Below, one piece after another: positions 5,392-12,398 of a stretch of DNA of 64,000 nucleotides. The first letter of the stretch is position 1. The number at the start of each line of letters is the position of its first letter. The notes beneath the pieces were generated by a model, which was not told the origin of the DNA, ran no database searches, and saw only the letters and a program-made list of their open reading frames with translations. The stretch covers positions 18,861 through 82,860 of the forward strand of contig DASXOV010000074.1 in NCBI GenBank assembly GCA_036494005.1. The letters are read 5' to 3'. The stretch is from GCA-003244245 sp036494005 (GTDB lineage: Bacteria > Actinomycetota > Actinomycetes > Mycobacteriales > Pseudonocardiaceae). The translations under genes and the position numbers were made by a program.

Positions 5392-7794
5392 GTGAAGGCC
5401 ATCAACGCCTACGTCGAGCGCGTCCAGGGCGCGGTGAAGGAAGCTCAGGCGCTGCGCAACGACGACATCCACGGCCTCTACGCCCGAGTACGGCTGGGGC
5501 GCCAACGCGAAGTAGCTGAACTCACCGGCATGCCCTATGGCACCGTCCGGTCCATCCGAGGCCCCCGCATCATCCGCACCGAAGGGGAAGAAGTCATGAC
5601 GCTCGCAGCCGAGCAGGCGCCCATGTCGCTGGAGTCGCGCATCCTTCAGCGCACTCTGCGGGTCCCGGCGCTGACCGCCGAGCCGGGGGACGCGACAGTG
5701 GTGGCACGCCAGTTCGACGTCGCGCTGCTCTCGGTCGGGTTCACGCTGTCCGCCGAACTGCGCGAGCACCTGTCCGCACGGGAGCCCGGAGCGGTGATCG
5801 ACGCGGCGGTGCAGGTGCTCGGCGCGGTCCGCCACCTCGTGGGCGACCATGTGCAGCACAACGCCTACTTCCGCGACTTCCCGTTCAACGTGCCGGACAC
5901 GGTGGAGTTCTGGATGCGGTGCCTGTCCGAGGCCATCGAGCGTGAGCCGGCCCATGCCGTGGTCGCCGTCGCGCAACACGCCGTCTTCGGCGGGATCAAC
6001 CTGCTGGACCTGCCCACCTATGGCAGCTACCAGCACTCGTACTCGGATCTCCTGGCCGCGCACGACGAGCTGACCCGCTCCACCAAGGACCGGGTCACGG
6101 TGCTGCACCTCGGCGATGCTCCGGACCGGGAGTCGCAGGCCGTGTTCCTGGAGCTGGCCGCGAGCACCACCCCGCTGTCCGGCGAGGACCGCGACCTGCT
6201 GGCCGAACTCGCGCTGCTGGCCCGAGTCCAGGAGCTCGACGCGATCCCAGTGCGGGAGAACCTGGCGATCATCAACGCCGCCCGGTTGGGTCACAGCCTC
6301 CCGCCGCAGGTGGACACGGTCACCGATGTGCTCCGCATGGCGTGCGCCGCGTCAGGTGGTGACGTTACCTTGGCCGATCCGACCCGGTTTGTGTCGCTGC
6401 GCCGTCCCGCGCGGCGCTCTGTGCTGCGTGCACTGCACCGGGTGGTGCGCGAGCATCCGGCGCAACTGGCCGATGTGTCCCGCCACCGGGAGGCGTGGAA
6501 GCGCCTCGGGGAGCGGCTGCACCCGCACGAGCACCCCACCCTGGAGCACGCGGCCGAGGTGTTCGCGGTGGCGCGAGGGGAGAGGATCGCCCGCTCGCTG
6601 GTGTTCCGGGTGGAGCACGCGTTCGACGCGGCGGACCCGTCGTTGGCGGTGTCGCTGCTGGCGCAGGCACCCGGGCTGCTGCTGCGCAACACGGACCGTG
6701 TTCTGCGGTGCGGCTCCCTGGCCGTGGTGCGCGAGTTCCTCACCGCACTGACCGACGCTGCGGAGGGCGCGTCGGGCCGGGTGCTGCTGTCGCTGCGGGA
6801 GCATCTGGCGAACCGGTCCGGATCGGACGCGGCGCGGGTGTTCGTGAACCGCGCAGGACGTTCTTGGGTGACTCCCGACCAGCGGGCACCGCTGGACCCT
6901 GACGTGGTCGGGCGGGTCATCGGCGTGCTGGACCGCGAACTGGGCCGTCGCATGCCCGCGGTGGACCACCTGGTGGTCGACCCGGCCGTGCTCGACCTTG
7001 CGGTGCCGCTGTCAGGGAAGTCGCAGCCGGGTGGCTTCGGGGTGATGCCCCGAGGGTCGCTGTCCCCAGTCGAGGGGGGTTCGCTGCGGTTCTTCGTCCA
7101 CTGGTGCCAGCGCGAGCGGCGCACCGACTACGACCTGTCCGTGCTGCTGCTGGACGGCGAGTTCCGCAACGTGGGCCAGTTGTCCTGGACCGGGCTGCGC
7201 GGCTACGGCGGGACGCACTCCGGGGACATCACCGACGCCCCGGGTCCGGGGGGCGCGTCGGAGTTCATCGACCTGCACCTTCCCGAGGTCCCCGGCGGGG
7301 TCGACTACATCGTGCCGCAGGTCCACCTCTACTCCGGTGAGGCGTTCACCGAGGCGGAAGAGTCCCTGTTCGGGTTCATGACCCGCGACCGGGCGCAGAA
7401 GGGAATGCCGTTCGAGCCCCGGTCGGTGCGCATGAAGTCCGAACTGCGGGTGCCGGGCCGGGTGGCGCTGCCACTGGTGTTCATTCGCGGGACGGACGGG
7501 TGGACGGCGAAGTGGATGCACCTGCACCTGACAGGCATGTCCTGGTCGAACCGGGTCGAGACCAACCGCATCTCCTCGGCGCTGCTCGCGCGTGGCGTCG
7601 TTGACCGCGAGTACCTCACGGTCAAGTACCTGGCAGACCTGATGGCGCTGAAGGCTGGCCAGTCCACGGTGTGGGCGCCCAGGGTGGCGCTGCATGGCCC
7701 GGTCCGGTTTATCGGCCTGGAGCGGCCCGAGGGTCTACCGGAGGGATCGGTGGTCAACACGCTGGGCAACCTGCACGACCTGATCCCGCGGTAG
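5392..7794 (+). CDS. TerD-domain protein with N-terminal HTH segment
   Basis: 800 codons open from GTG 5392; alternative start ATG 5596 (MTLAAEQAP) would remove the HTH part. Residues 1-65 are the second half of an HTH domain (VAELTGMPYGTVRSIRG) whose beginning lies in another frame. The central part (VDVALLSVGFTLSAEL region, HNAYFRDFPFNVPDT, DLPTYGSYQHSYSDLLAAHDEL) resembles the large MXAN_6230/SCO0854-type actinobacterial proteins but has no RING cysteines. Residues about 575-760 read as a TerD/tellurite-type calcium-binding beta sandwich (YDLSVLLLDGEF, GGTHSGDITDAPG, FIDLHLPEVP). TerD proteins act in stress and phage-conflict systems. Such a large protein is unusual in an actinophage and may be an accessory gene. 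Family match is from memory of motifs. Confidence 0.65.
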   Translation: MKAINAYVERVQGAVKEAQALRNDDIHGLYARVRLGRQREVAELTGMPYGTVRSIRGPRIIRTEGEEVMTLAAEQAPMSLESRILQRTLRVPALTAEPGDATVVARQFDVALLSVGFTLSAELREHLSAREPGAVIDAAVQVLGAVRHLVGDHVQHNAYFRDFPFNVPDTVEFWMRCLSEAIEREPAHAVVAVAQHAVFGGINLLDLPTYGSYQHSYSDLLAAHDELTRSTKDRVTVLHLGDAPDRESQAVFLELAASTTPLSGEDRDLLAELALLARVQELDAIPVRENLAIINAARLGHSLPPQVDTVTDVLRMACAASGGDVTLADPTRFVSLRRPARRSVLRALHRVVREHPAQLADVSRHREAWKRLGERLHPHEHPTLEHAAEVFAVARGERIARSLVFRVEHAFDAADPSLAVSLLAQAPGLLLRNTDRVLRCGSLAVVREFLTALTDAAEGASGRVLLSLREHLANRSGSDAARVFVNRAGRSWVTPDQRAPLDPDVVGRVIGVLDRELGRRMPAVDHLVVDPAVLDLAVPLSGKSQPGGFGVMPRGSLSPVEGGSLRFFVHWCQRERRTDYDLSVLLLDGEFRNVGQLSWTGLRGYGGTHSGDITDAPGPGGASEFIDLHLPEVPGGVDYIVPQVHLYSGEAFTEAEESLFGFMTRDRAQKGMPFEPRSVRMKSELRVPGRVALPLVFIRGTDGWTAKWMHLHLTGMSWSNRVETNRISSALLARGVVDREYLTVKYLADLMALKAGQSTVWAPRVALHGPVRFIGLERPEGLPEGSVVNTLGNLHDLIPR

Positions 7795-7888
7795 TGCTAC
7801 CGTGACGGTGAGGCCATGAGAGGGCTTCCTTCTACACACTTTGGAATGTGATCTAGTCCTCTCGCTTTCCTCGCCACTACTTGCAGAG

Positions 7889-7928
7889 AACGCCGAGCCG
7901 CCAGACCGGGGCTCGGCGTTCTTTTTTT
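7889..7928 (+). terminator. Rho-independent terminator
   Basis: AACGCCGAGC (7889-7898) pairs with GCTCGGCGTT (7911-7920), followed by seven T at 7922-7928. It ends the TerD-domain transcription unit. Confidence 0.9.
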
Positions 7929-8051
7929 GTGCGGGACGGCCCGTTCGCCAGTCCAGTCCTTGTGTCCTGCCGTTCACCTGCCGCATTACACTCACGGCGC
8001 CGATCTACCCAATCGGCACCCACCCGCGCACCACTGGGGATCCCTGCCGCA

Positions 8052-8297
8052 ATGACGATCGACACCGATACCTGCCCGCGCTACACCACAGCCGCCGAAC
8101 TGGCCTCCTCCTGTCCTGACCTGTCCCGCATCCCGTGGGCAGCACCGGACCCGACGCACGCCGCCACCCTCTACCGGCAGGCGTTGATAGCGGACACGGG
8201 CACAGCAGCCCTGGACGTACTCGTGGCGTCCGGTCGTCTCGCCGCGGCGGTAGGCCGGCTGGCCGCGCATCAACTCCGGGGCCGCCCACCCCGCTAA
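8052..8297 (+). CDS. Hypothetical protein, start of early operon
   Basis: 81 aa (MTIDTDTCPRYTTAAEL). Mostly helical, alanine-rich C-terminal half (LIADTGTAALDVLVASGRLAAAVGRLAAHQL). CCCTGCCGCA directly abuts the ATG, a form of the early leader motif with no room for a normal ribosome site. No function recognised; coding status is supported by composition and by its place at the head of the operon. Confidence 0.5.
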   Translation: MTIDTDTCPRYTTAAELASSCPDLSRIPWAAPDPTHAATLYRQALIADTGTAALDVLVASGRLAAAVGRLAAHQLRGRPPR

Positions 8298-8344
8298 GCC
8301 CCCTCGCCTTCTGCATGCCCTGTATTCGAGACGAGGGAGGCGTA

Positions 8345-9196
8345 GTGAACGATGGCCAAGAGTTCCGGTGCCGGCGCGCGGAGCGATGCTCAGCGAGCGT
8401 GACCCTGATGGACCCGGTCACCGGGGAGCGTCTGGAGCGGGTGGGCGCGGAACTGGTGGGCCGGGACGTGCCGCTACCCAAGGTCCGGGGCAGTCAGGTG
8501 GAGCGGGACCCGGTGCCGGGGAGCCTGTACGGGCTGTGCAACAGCTGCACCTCCGAGGTGGACTACGCCCTCGCCGGCGTGCCGATGGACGTGATCGCGC
8601 TGTCGATCCTGCTGCCGCGCCACCTCGCCGGATCGTCCGGTGAGCGAGGCGAGATCACCCGCCCCGCACCCGGCCCCCTGGCGCCGTGGCAGGAGCCGAT
8701 CTACGCCCTGCTGGAGCTGATCGTGCACGAAACCACCGTGTGGGCGGAGATCACCGACGACCACGCGGGCAGCGAGGAATGGGACTCCGGCCAGATGGCC
8801 CACACGCGGGTGCCGTTCCGGGTGGGGAAGGCGTGCGCGCTGCTGCAGCACCACCTCGGCCTGCTGCTCAGCCTCGGCCCACAGGAGTACATGGCGGGCA
8901 GCCTCCCCGACCTCGAGCAGGCGACCCGCCGTGGCCGGGCGTCGTGGATCGAGCGGGACGGGGTAGACGCCGGACTGCAGATGCTGTCGCTGCACGACTC
9001 CGCGCTGGCCGCGGGGTCCCACGTCAACAGGCCGGATCACCTGTCTATGCCGTGCAGGAACCGGGGCTGTTACCAGTTCGGGCTGTTGCACTGGCCGGGG
9101 TCCGACGAGGTGTTCTGCGTCGAGTGCCGCAGCCGCTGGAAGTGGGACGACTACGTGGATCTGCGGTCCATCCTCACCGGCACCGCTGCGGGATGA
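8345..9196 (+). CDS. Hypothetical zinc-binding protein
   Basis: 283 aa from GTG 8345 behind GAGGGAGGC. Cysteine pairs occur at FRCRRAERC near the N-terminus, at LCNSC around residue 65 and near the C-terminus (MPCRNRGC then CVECRSRW), the last being a zinc ribbon. A helical middle contains PIYALLELIVHETTVWAEI. Related proteins of this outline occur in Streptomyces and its phages with no known role. ATGA overlap with the next gene. Confidence 0.7.
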   Translation: MNDGQEFRCRRAERCSASVTLMDPVTGERLERVGAELVGRDVPLPKVRGSQVERDPVPGSLYGLCNSCTSEVDYALAGVPMDVIALSILLPRHLAGSSGERGEITRPAPGPLAPWQEPIYALLELIVHETTVWAEITDDHAGSEEWDSGQMAHTRVPFRVGKACALLQHHLGLLLSLGPQEYMAGSLPDLEQATRRGRASWIERDGVDAGLQMLSLHDSALAAGSHVNRPDHLSMPCRNRGCYQFGLLHWPGSDEVFCVECRSRWKWDDYVDLRSILTGTAAG

Positions 9197-9555
9197 CGCG
9201 GGATCCCCGGTCGAAGTGGCCGAACCCTGGCGACGATGCACTGACCCGCCGGACCCTCGTGTTCTGGTCCTACCGGGCGGCTCTGCTCAAGGCGGCCCCG
9301 GAGGAGTGCGCGGCGCTGGATAAGGCCGCAGTGGCACTGGGGGAGGCGTGGGTAGTGCCGCATCCCGATCCGGGCGAGTACGTCAGTGACGAGGAAGCCG
9401 CCGCACTGTTCGGGGTGCAGCCGGCGACGGTCCGGTGGTGGGCCAGCGCCCCGCACATCGCGGTGTGGCGGTATCCGGACGGTCTGCGCATGTCCGAGTT
9501 GAGGGCGTATCGAGCCACAGTCCGGTCACAGAGACGGCGCGGCATCAGGGGTTGA
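9193..9555 (+). CDS. HTH (MerR/excisionase-like) DNA-binding protein
   Basis: 120 aa, ATG overlapping the stop of the previous gene. The C-terminal half, VSDEEAAALFGVQPATVRWW then IAVWRYPDGLRMSELRAY, matches the winged-helix DNA-binding fold shared by MerR regulators and excisionases. The N-terminal helix probably mediates self-association. It could be a regulator of the early operon or an excisionase; its distance from the integrase (12 kb) favours the former. Confidence 0.65.
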   Translation: MTRDPRSKWPNPGDDALTRRTLVFWSYRAALLKAAPEECAALDKAAVALGEAWVVPHPDPGEYVSDEEAAALFGVQPATVRWWASAPHIAVWRYPDGLRMSELRAYRATVRSQRRRGIRG

Positions 9556-9591
9556 TCTAGTGGTGCGCGCCCGAAGTTGATAAAGTCTCTA

Positions 9592-9624
9592 CCAGTGGGA
9601 CCACCCATCCCGCTGGCTTTTTCT
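9592..9624 (+). terminator. Rho-independent terminator in leader
   Basis: CCAGTGGGA (9592-9600) pairs with TCCCGCTGG (9608-9616; one G-T pair), then CTTTTTCT. It sits directly before leader motif copy C, so it may act as an attenuator for the 9656 gene. Confidence 0.75.
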
Positions 9625-9635
9625 CCCCTACCGCA
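9625..9635 (+). promoter_or_regulatory. Early-gene leader motif copy C
   Basis: CCCCTACCGCA, followed by ACCGC and, closer to the start, CCACCGATG. It is nearly identical to the leader of the 28-582 gene on the opposite strand. It lies between a terminator-like hairpin and the ATG at 9656. Confidence 0.55.
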
Positions 9636-9655
9636 ACCGCGAGGCGACCCCACCG

Positions 9656-10567
9656 ATGGACATCTGTCCAGCACCCACCATCAGCGCGCACTCCACCGGT
9701 GTCGGTGTGCAGTCCGCAGCGATCACTCTGATGTACGCCGAGGGCACGCTGCCCAAGCCGGACGTGGCGATCTTCGCTGACACCGGCTGGGAGCCCGCCA
9801 AGGTCTACCGGCAACTGGGCCGCATCGAGGCGGTGCTCCACGAGATCGGCGTCCCGCTGTATCGGGTCGCCAAGGGCAATCTGCGCACCGATTGCATCGA
9901 CCCCGAGCACCGGTACGCATCGGTGCCCTACTTCGTGCGCAACCCCGACGGTTCGGACGGCATGGGCCGACGGCAGTGCACGTCCGAATACAAGCTGGCC
10001 CCGATCAACCGCAAGGTCCGTGAACTGCTCGGCGCCACACCTCCCGACTTCCGGCGCGTCCCCAAGGGCCGCATCGCGGAGCAGTGGATCGGGTTCACCA
10101 CCGACGAGATCCACCGGGTCAGCGACAAGCTCGGCGTCAGCTACCTGCGGCCCCGGTACCCGCTGCTCGAACTGGGCATGAGCCGCAAGGACTGCATCCG
10201 GTTCCTCGCCTCCCGGGGCTGGGGTGACACCGTCAAGAGTGCCTGCATTGGATGCCCTTTCCACGGCAACGCCCAGTGGCGCGACCTGCGGGACAACAAC
10301 CCCGGCGAGTGGGCCGACGCGGTCGCGTTCGATGAGGAGATCCGCAAGGGCGGCTCCCGTGGCCTCCCGCTGAACGGTGAGGCGTTCCTGCACCGCTCCC
10401 GCATTCCGCTGTCCATTGCCCCAATCGACCGCGTCACCCGCAAGGAGTGGGGCGACCGGCAGGGCGACATTTTCGACCTGCTCGCCGAGGAAGGCGACCC
10501 GGACGGTTGTAGTCCCTACGGCTGCCGCTCCGGCGAACCCGCATCGGCCGAGCGGGACGCGTCATGA
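9656..10567 (+). CDS. PAPS reductase-like ATP pyrophosphatase
   Basis: 303 aa. The N-terminal SAHSTGVGVQSAA is a PP-loop-type nucleotide site, followed by VAIFADTGWEP, typical of the PAPS/adenine-nucleotide alpha-hydrolase superfamily. Cysteines in RRQCTSEYK and SACIGCPFHG near the C-terminus could carry a sulphur relay or metal cluster. Many actinophages carry such proteins; proposed roles are in sulphur-based modification of DNA or RNA rather than sulphate assimilation. It lies upstream of the methyltransferases, which fits a nucleic-acid modification role, though that is inference. Overlaps the next gene by 4 nt. Confidence 0.75.
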   Translation: MDICPAPTISAHSTGVGVQSAAITLMYAEGTLPKPDVAIFADTGWEPAKVYRQLGRIEAVLHEIGVPLYRVAKGNLRTDCIDPEHRYASVPYFVRNPDGSDGMGRRQCTSEYKLAPINRKVRELLGATPPDFRRVPKGRIAEQWIGFTTDEIHRVSDKLGVSYLRPRYPLLELGMSRKDCIRFLASRGWGDTVKSACIGCPFHGNAQWRDLRDNNPGEWADAVAFDEEIRKGGSRGLPLNGEAFLHRSRIPLSIAPIDRVTRKEWGDRQGDIFDLLAEEGDPDGCSPYGCRSGEPASAERDAS

Positions 10568-10794
10568 CCACCGCTACCTGTAGCAAGGCCGCGCGACTCA
10601 TCGCATGGTCGCATTCGCATGCCCGGGATCTGGCCTTGCGCACCGCCAGTCTTCGCCGCCCGCGGCCCCGTGACCTGCTCTGGTGGTTCGGCATCGGCGT
10701 CGGTGCGCTGGTCTTGCTGATCCCGGTGGCCGCCATGTCGTTCTGGGCCACCGCGGCGTTCATGACCTGGTACTGGGGCGGTGGCCCACTGTGA
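10564..10794 (+). CDS. Small single-pass membrane protein
   Basis: 76 aa, coupled to the PAPS reductase-like gene by ATGA. Residues 40-70 (WFGIGVGALVLLIPVAAMSFW) form one strong membrane segment after a basic cytoplasmic N-terminus, with a short WYWGGGPL tail outside. One of several small membrane proteins in this operon. Confidence 0.65.
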   Translation: MTTATCSKAARLIAWSHSHARDLALRTASLRRPRPRDLLWWFGIGVGALVLLIPVAAMSFWATAAFMTWYWGGGPL

Positions 10795-10818
10795 GCCGTC
10801 ACCTCTCTGATCCGCGTT

Positions 10819-10855
10819 CGAGGTCTACCCAGCCTCGGGCGTTTCCCCTGCCGCA
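10819..10855 (+). promoter_or_regulatory. Hairpin and early-gene leader motif copy D
   Basis: CGAGG (10819-10823) pairs with CCTCG (10833-10837); CCCCTGCCGCA follows at 10845-10855, 17 nt before the ATG at 10873. AGGAG between motif and start is a normal ribosome site, so the motif is additional to it. Confidence 0.5.
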
Positions 10856-10872
10856 AACCGAGGAGCCCGCCC

Positions 10873-11106
10873 ATGCGCACACCCATCGAACTCGCCTGTG
10901 ATCGGGACCCCGATCCCGGCCCCGCCGTGGAGTCCCTCGCTGTAGAGGACATGAGCGTGGTGGATCTCCGCGCCCGCATCCACGCCGTGGAGCAGGAGCA
11001 GCAGGATCTGCACCACCGGATGAAGCCGCTGCTGCGGCAGGTGCAGGACACACTTTTCGAGCTCCACGTGCTGCGGGCCGAGCTGGGTAGTCGTGACCAG
11101 CTCTGA
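10873..11106 (+). CDS. Coiled-coil peptide
   Basis: 77 aa. Residues 27-70 are a continuous heptad-rich helix (VVDLRARIHAVEQEQQDLHH). No catalytic motif. Overlaps the next small gene by one base at TGATG. It may be a structural partner of a neighbouring protein. Confidence 0.6.
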   Translation: MRTPIELACDRDPDPGPAVESLAVEDMSVVDLRARIHAVEQEQQDLHHRMKPLLRQVQDTLFELHVLRAELGSRDQL

Positions 11107-11252
11107 TGGCGGCGCACGCCAGGACAAGGGTGCGGCTGTCGCCACGGACGAGGGCGCTGCTGCTGGCCCTGTGCGCGGTCGGGCTGGCCGTACTGGCGTT
11201 CCTGGCGATGATCGGCGCGGAGACGCTGGCCGGGATGCCGGTGGTCTGGTGA
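11106..11252 (+). CDS. 48-aa membrane peptide
   Basis: The ATG overlaps the previous TGA. A basic N-terminus (AHARTRVRLSPRTR) is followed by ALLLALCAVGLAVLAFLAMI, a single membrane span, then GAETLAGMPVVW. The TGA overlaps the GTG of the ASCH gene. Both overlaps support translation. Confidence 0.55.
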   Translation: MAAHARTRVRLSPRTRALLLALCAVGLAVLAFLAMIGAETLAGMPVVW

Positions 11253-11662
11253 TCACCCGCGCGCTGACCCTTCACCAGCCGCACGCGACGTGCGTCGCCT
11301 ACTTCGGCAAGCCCATCGAGAACCGGCCGTCTCGCTGCCACATCCGTGACCGGTTCGCCGTCCACGCCGGGCTGATCGTGGACCCGGTGTCCGCCCGGTT
11401 GGCCCGGCTACTGGAGAGGTTCACCCGCAACACCTATCCGCGCGGTGCGGTGGTCGCTGTCGCCAACCTCGCCGGCTGTCACCGTGCTCACGGCTGTTGC
11501 GCACCGTGGGGTGAGCAGGGCGCGGCGGTGTGGCACTGGGAGTTGCGGGGTGTGCGCCCGTTGGCCACTCCGGTGCCGTGCCGTGGACATCAGGGCTGGT
11601 GGACCCTGCCCCCCGAGGTGGCTGCTGCTGTCGCTGGGCAGTTCGAGGCGGTGCCAGCGTGA
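11249..11662 (+). CDS. ASCH-domain protein
   Basis: 137 aa from GTG 11249. ITRALTLHQPHATCVAYFGKPIENRP is the ASCH signature (hydrophobic strand, then P-x-A, then G-K-x-I-E-N-R), and PRGAVVAVANLAGCH supplies the next strand. ASCH domains bind RNA or modified nucleosides; some hydrolyse N4-acetylcytidine. In this operon of modification enzymes a role with modified nucleotides is plausible. Coupled on both sides by GTGA overlaps. Confidence 0.75.
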   Translation: MITRALTLHQPHATCVAYFGKPIENRPSRCHIRDRFAVHAGLIVDPVSARLARLLERFTRNTYPRGAVVAVANLAGCHRAHGCCAPWGEQGAAVWHWELRGVRPLATPVPCRGHQGWWTLPPEVAAAVAGQFEAVPA

Positions 11663-12225
11663 AGCAGACCCACCTCAAGCCCGGCAAGGGACTCCAGCGC
11701 ACCGCACCGTCGGTGCCCAAGCAGAAGACCCTGGACGCTGACCGGGCGTGGCGCCGTGACTCGCAGCTGGCCGCGCTCAAGCGTGCCCGCGTGCGACCCG
11801 TCGGGCCCGCCGAACCGCCACGGAAGCGGAAGCCACCCAAGCTGACCGGTGAGGCAGCCGCGAAACGGCTGGTGACCAGGCGCAGCGGCGGCCTGTGCGA
11901 GGTCCGCGTCAACGGCCTGTGCGCCCGCTGGGGCAGGGACTTCTCGCACCGTGTCGCCCGATCCCAGGGCGGCATGTGGACGGCCAGCGACGGTTTACAC
12001 GCCTGCCGTTTCTGTCATAGCGCGGTCACCGACACCCACGGCAACCGGGCGCTCTACGTGGCCAACGGCTGGATCCTGGACCGCCGACACGACCCGGACG
12101 GCCGGCTGGTGCTGCTGGCCGCATACGGGGGTGAGGCACTGGAAGAGCCCGTGGTGGCGCTGCTGACCAGTGACGGGCGTGCAGAGGTCATCGGCGAGTA
12201 CGCCGCTTGGGCTGGTGCCGCGTGA
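11659..12225 (+). CDS. HNH-type nuclease-like protein
   Basis: 188 aa from GTG 11659. The basic N-terminus is followed by GGLCEVRVNGLCARWGRDFSHR and ACRFCHSAVTDTHGNR, an HNH-like beta-beta-alpha fold with two CxxC-type zinc arms (C..C, C..C) around the histidines. Phage HNH proteins nick or cut DNA in recombination, packaging or homing. Its place in the early operon points to DNA processing. GTGA overlap with the next gene. Confidence 0.7.
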   Translation: MKQTHLKPGKGLQRTAPSVPKQKTLDADRAWRRDSQLAALKRARVRPVGPAEPPRKRKPPKLTGEAAAKRLVTRRSGGLCEVRVNGLCARWGRDFSHRVARSQGGMWTASDGLHACRFCHSAVTDTHGNRALYVANGWILDRRHDPDGRLVLLAAYGGEALEEPVVALLTSDGRAEVIGEYAAWAGAA

Positions 12226-12398
12226 GCCGCATGAACGCCCACCGCGACTTCCGTGTCCGGGCATCCGACCGTGGCCGCCCCGGACTGGGCGCCGTCATCG
12301 CCGGCTGGATCGCGCTGCTCCTCGTCCTCGGCGCTCTCTCGTTCCTCGCGGTCGTCGTCTTCGACTCCATCGCCCGCATCGCCACGGGGGTGCTGTGA
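12222..12398 (+). CDS. 58-aa membrane protein
   Basis: GTG start overlapping the HNH gene stop. A basic N-terminus precedes LGAVIAGWIALLLVLGALSF and a short periplasm-side end, giving one membrane span. The stop shares its A with the methyltransferase ATG. Confidence 0.55.
   Translation: MSRMNAHRDFRVRASDRGRPGLGAVIAGWIALLLVLGALSFLAVVVFDSIARIATGVL

Noticed and set aside
4696..6294. 532-codon minus-strand open frame
   Set aside because: Shadow of the TerD-domain gene; low-complexity Arg/Gly/Val composition and no ribosome site.
7807..7875. tRNA-like 7-bp acceptor pairing (GGTGAGG with CCTCGCC) over 69 nt
   Set aside because: No T-arm, D-arm or anticodon stem can be formed and no conserved tRNA bases are present.
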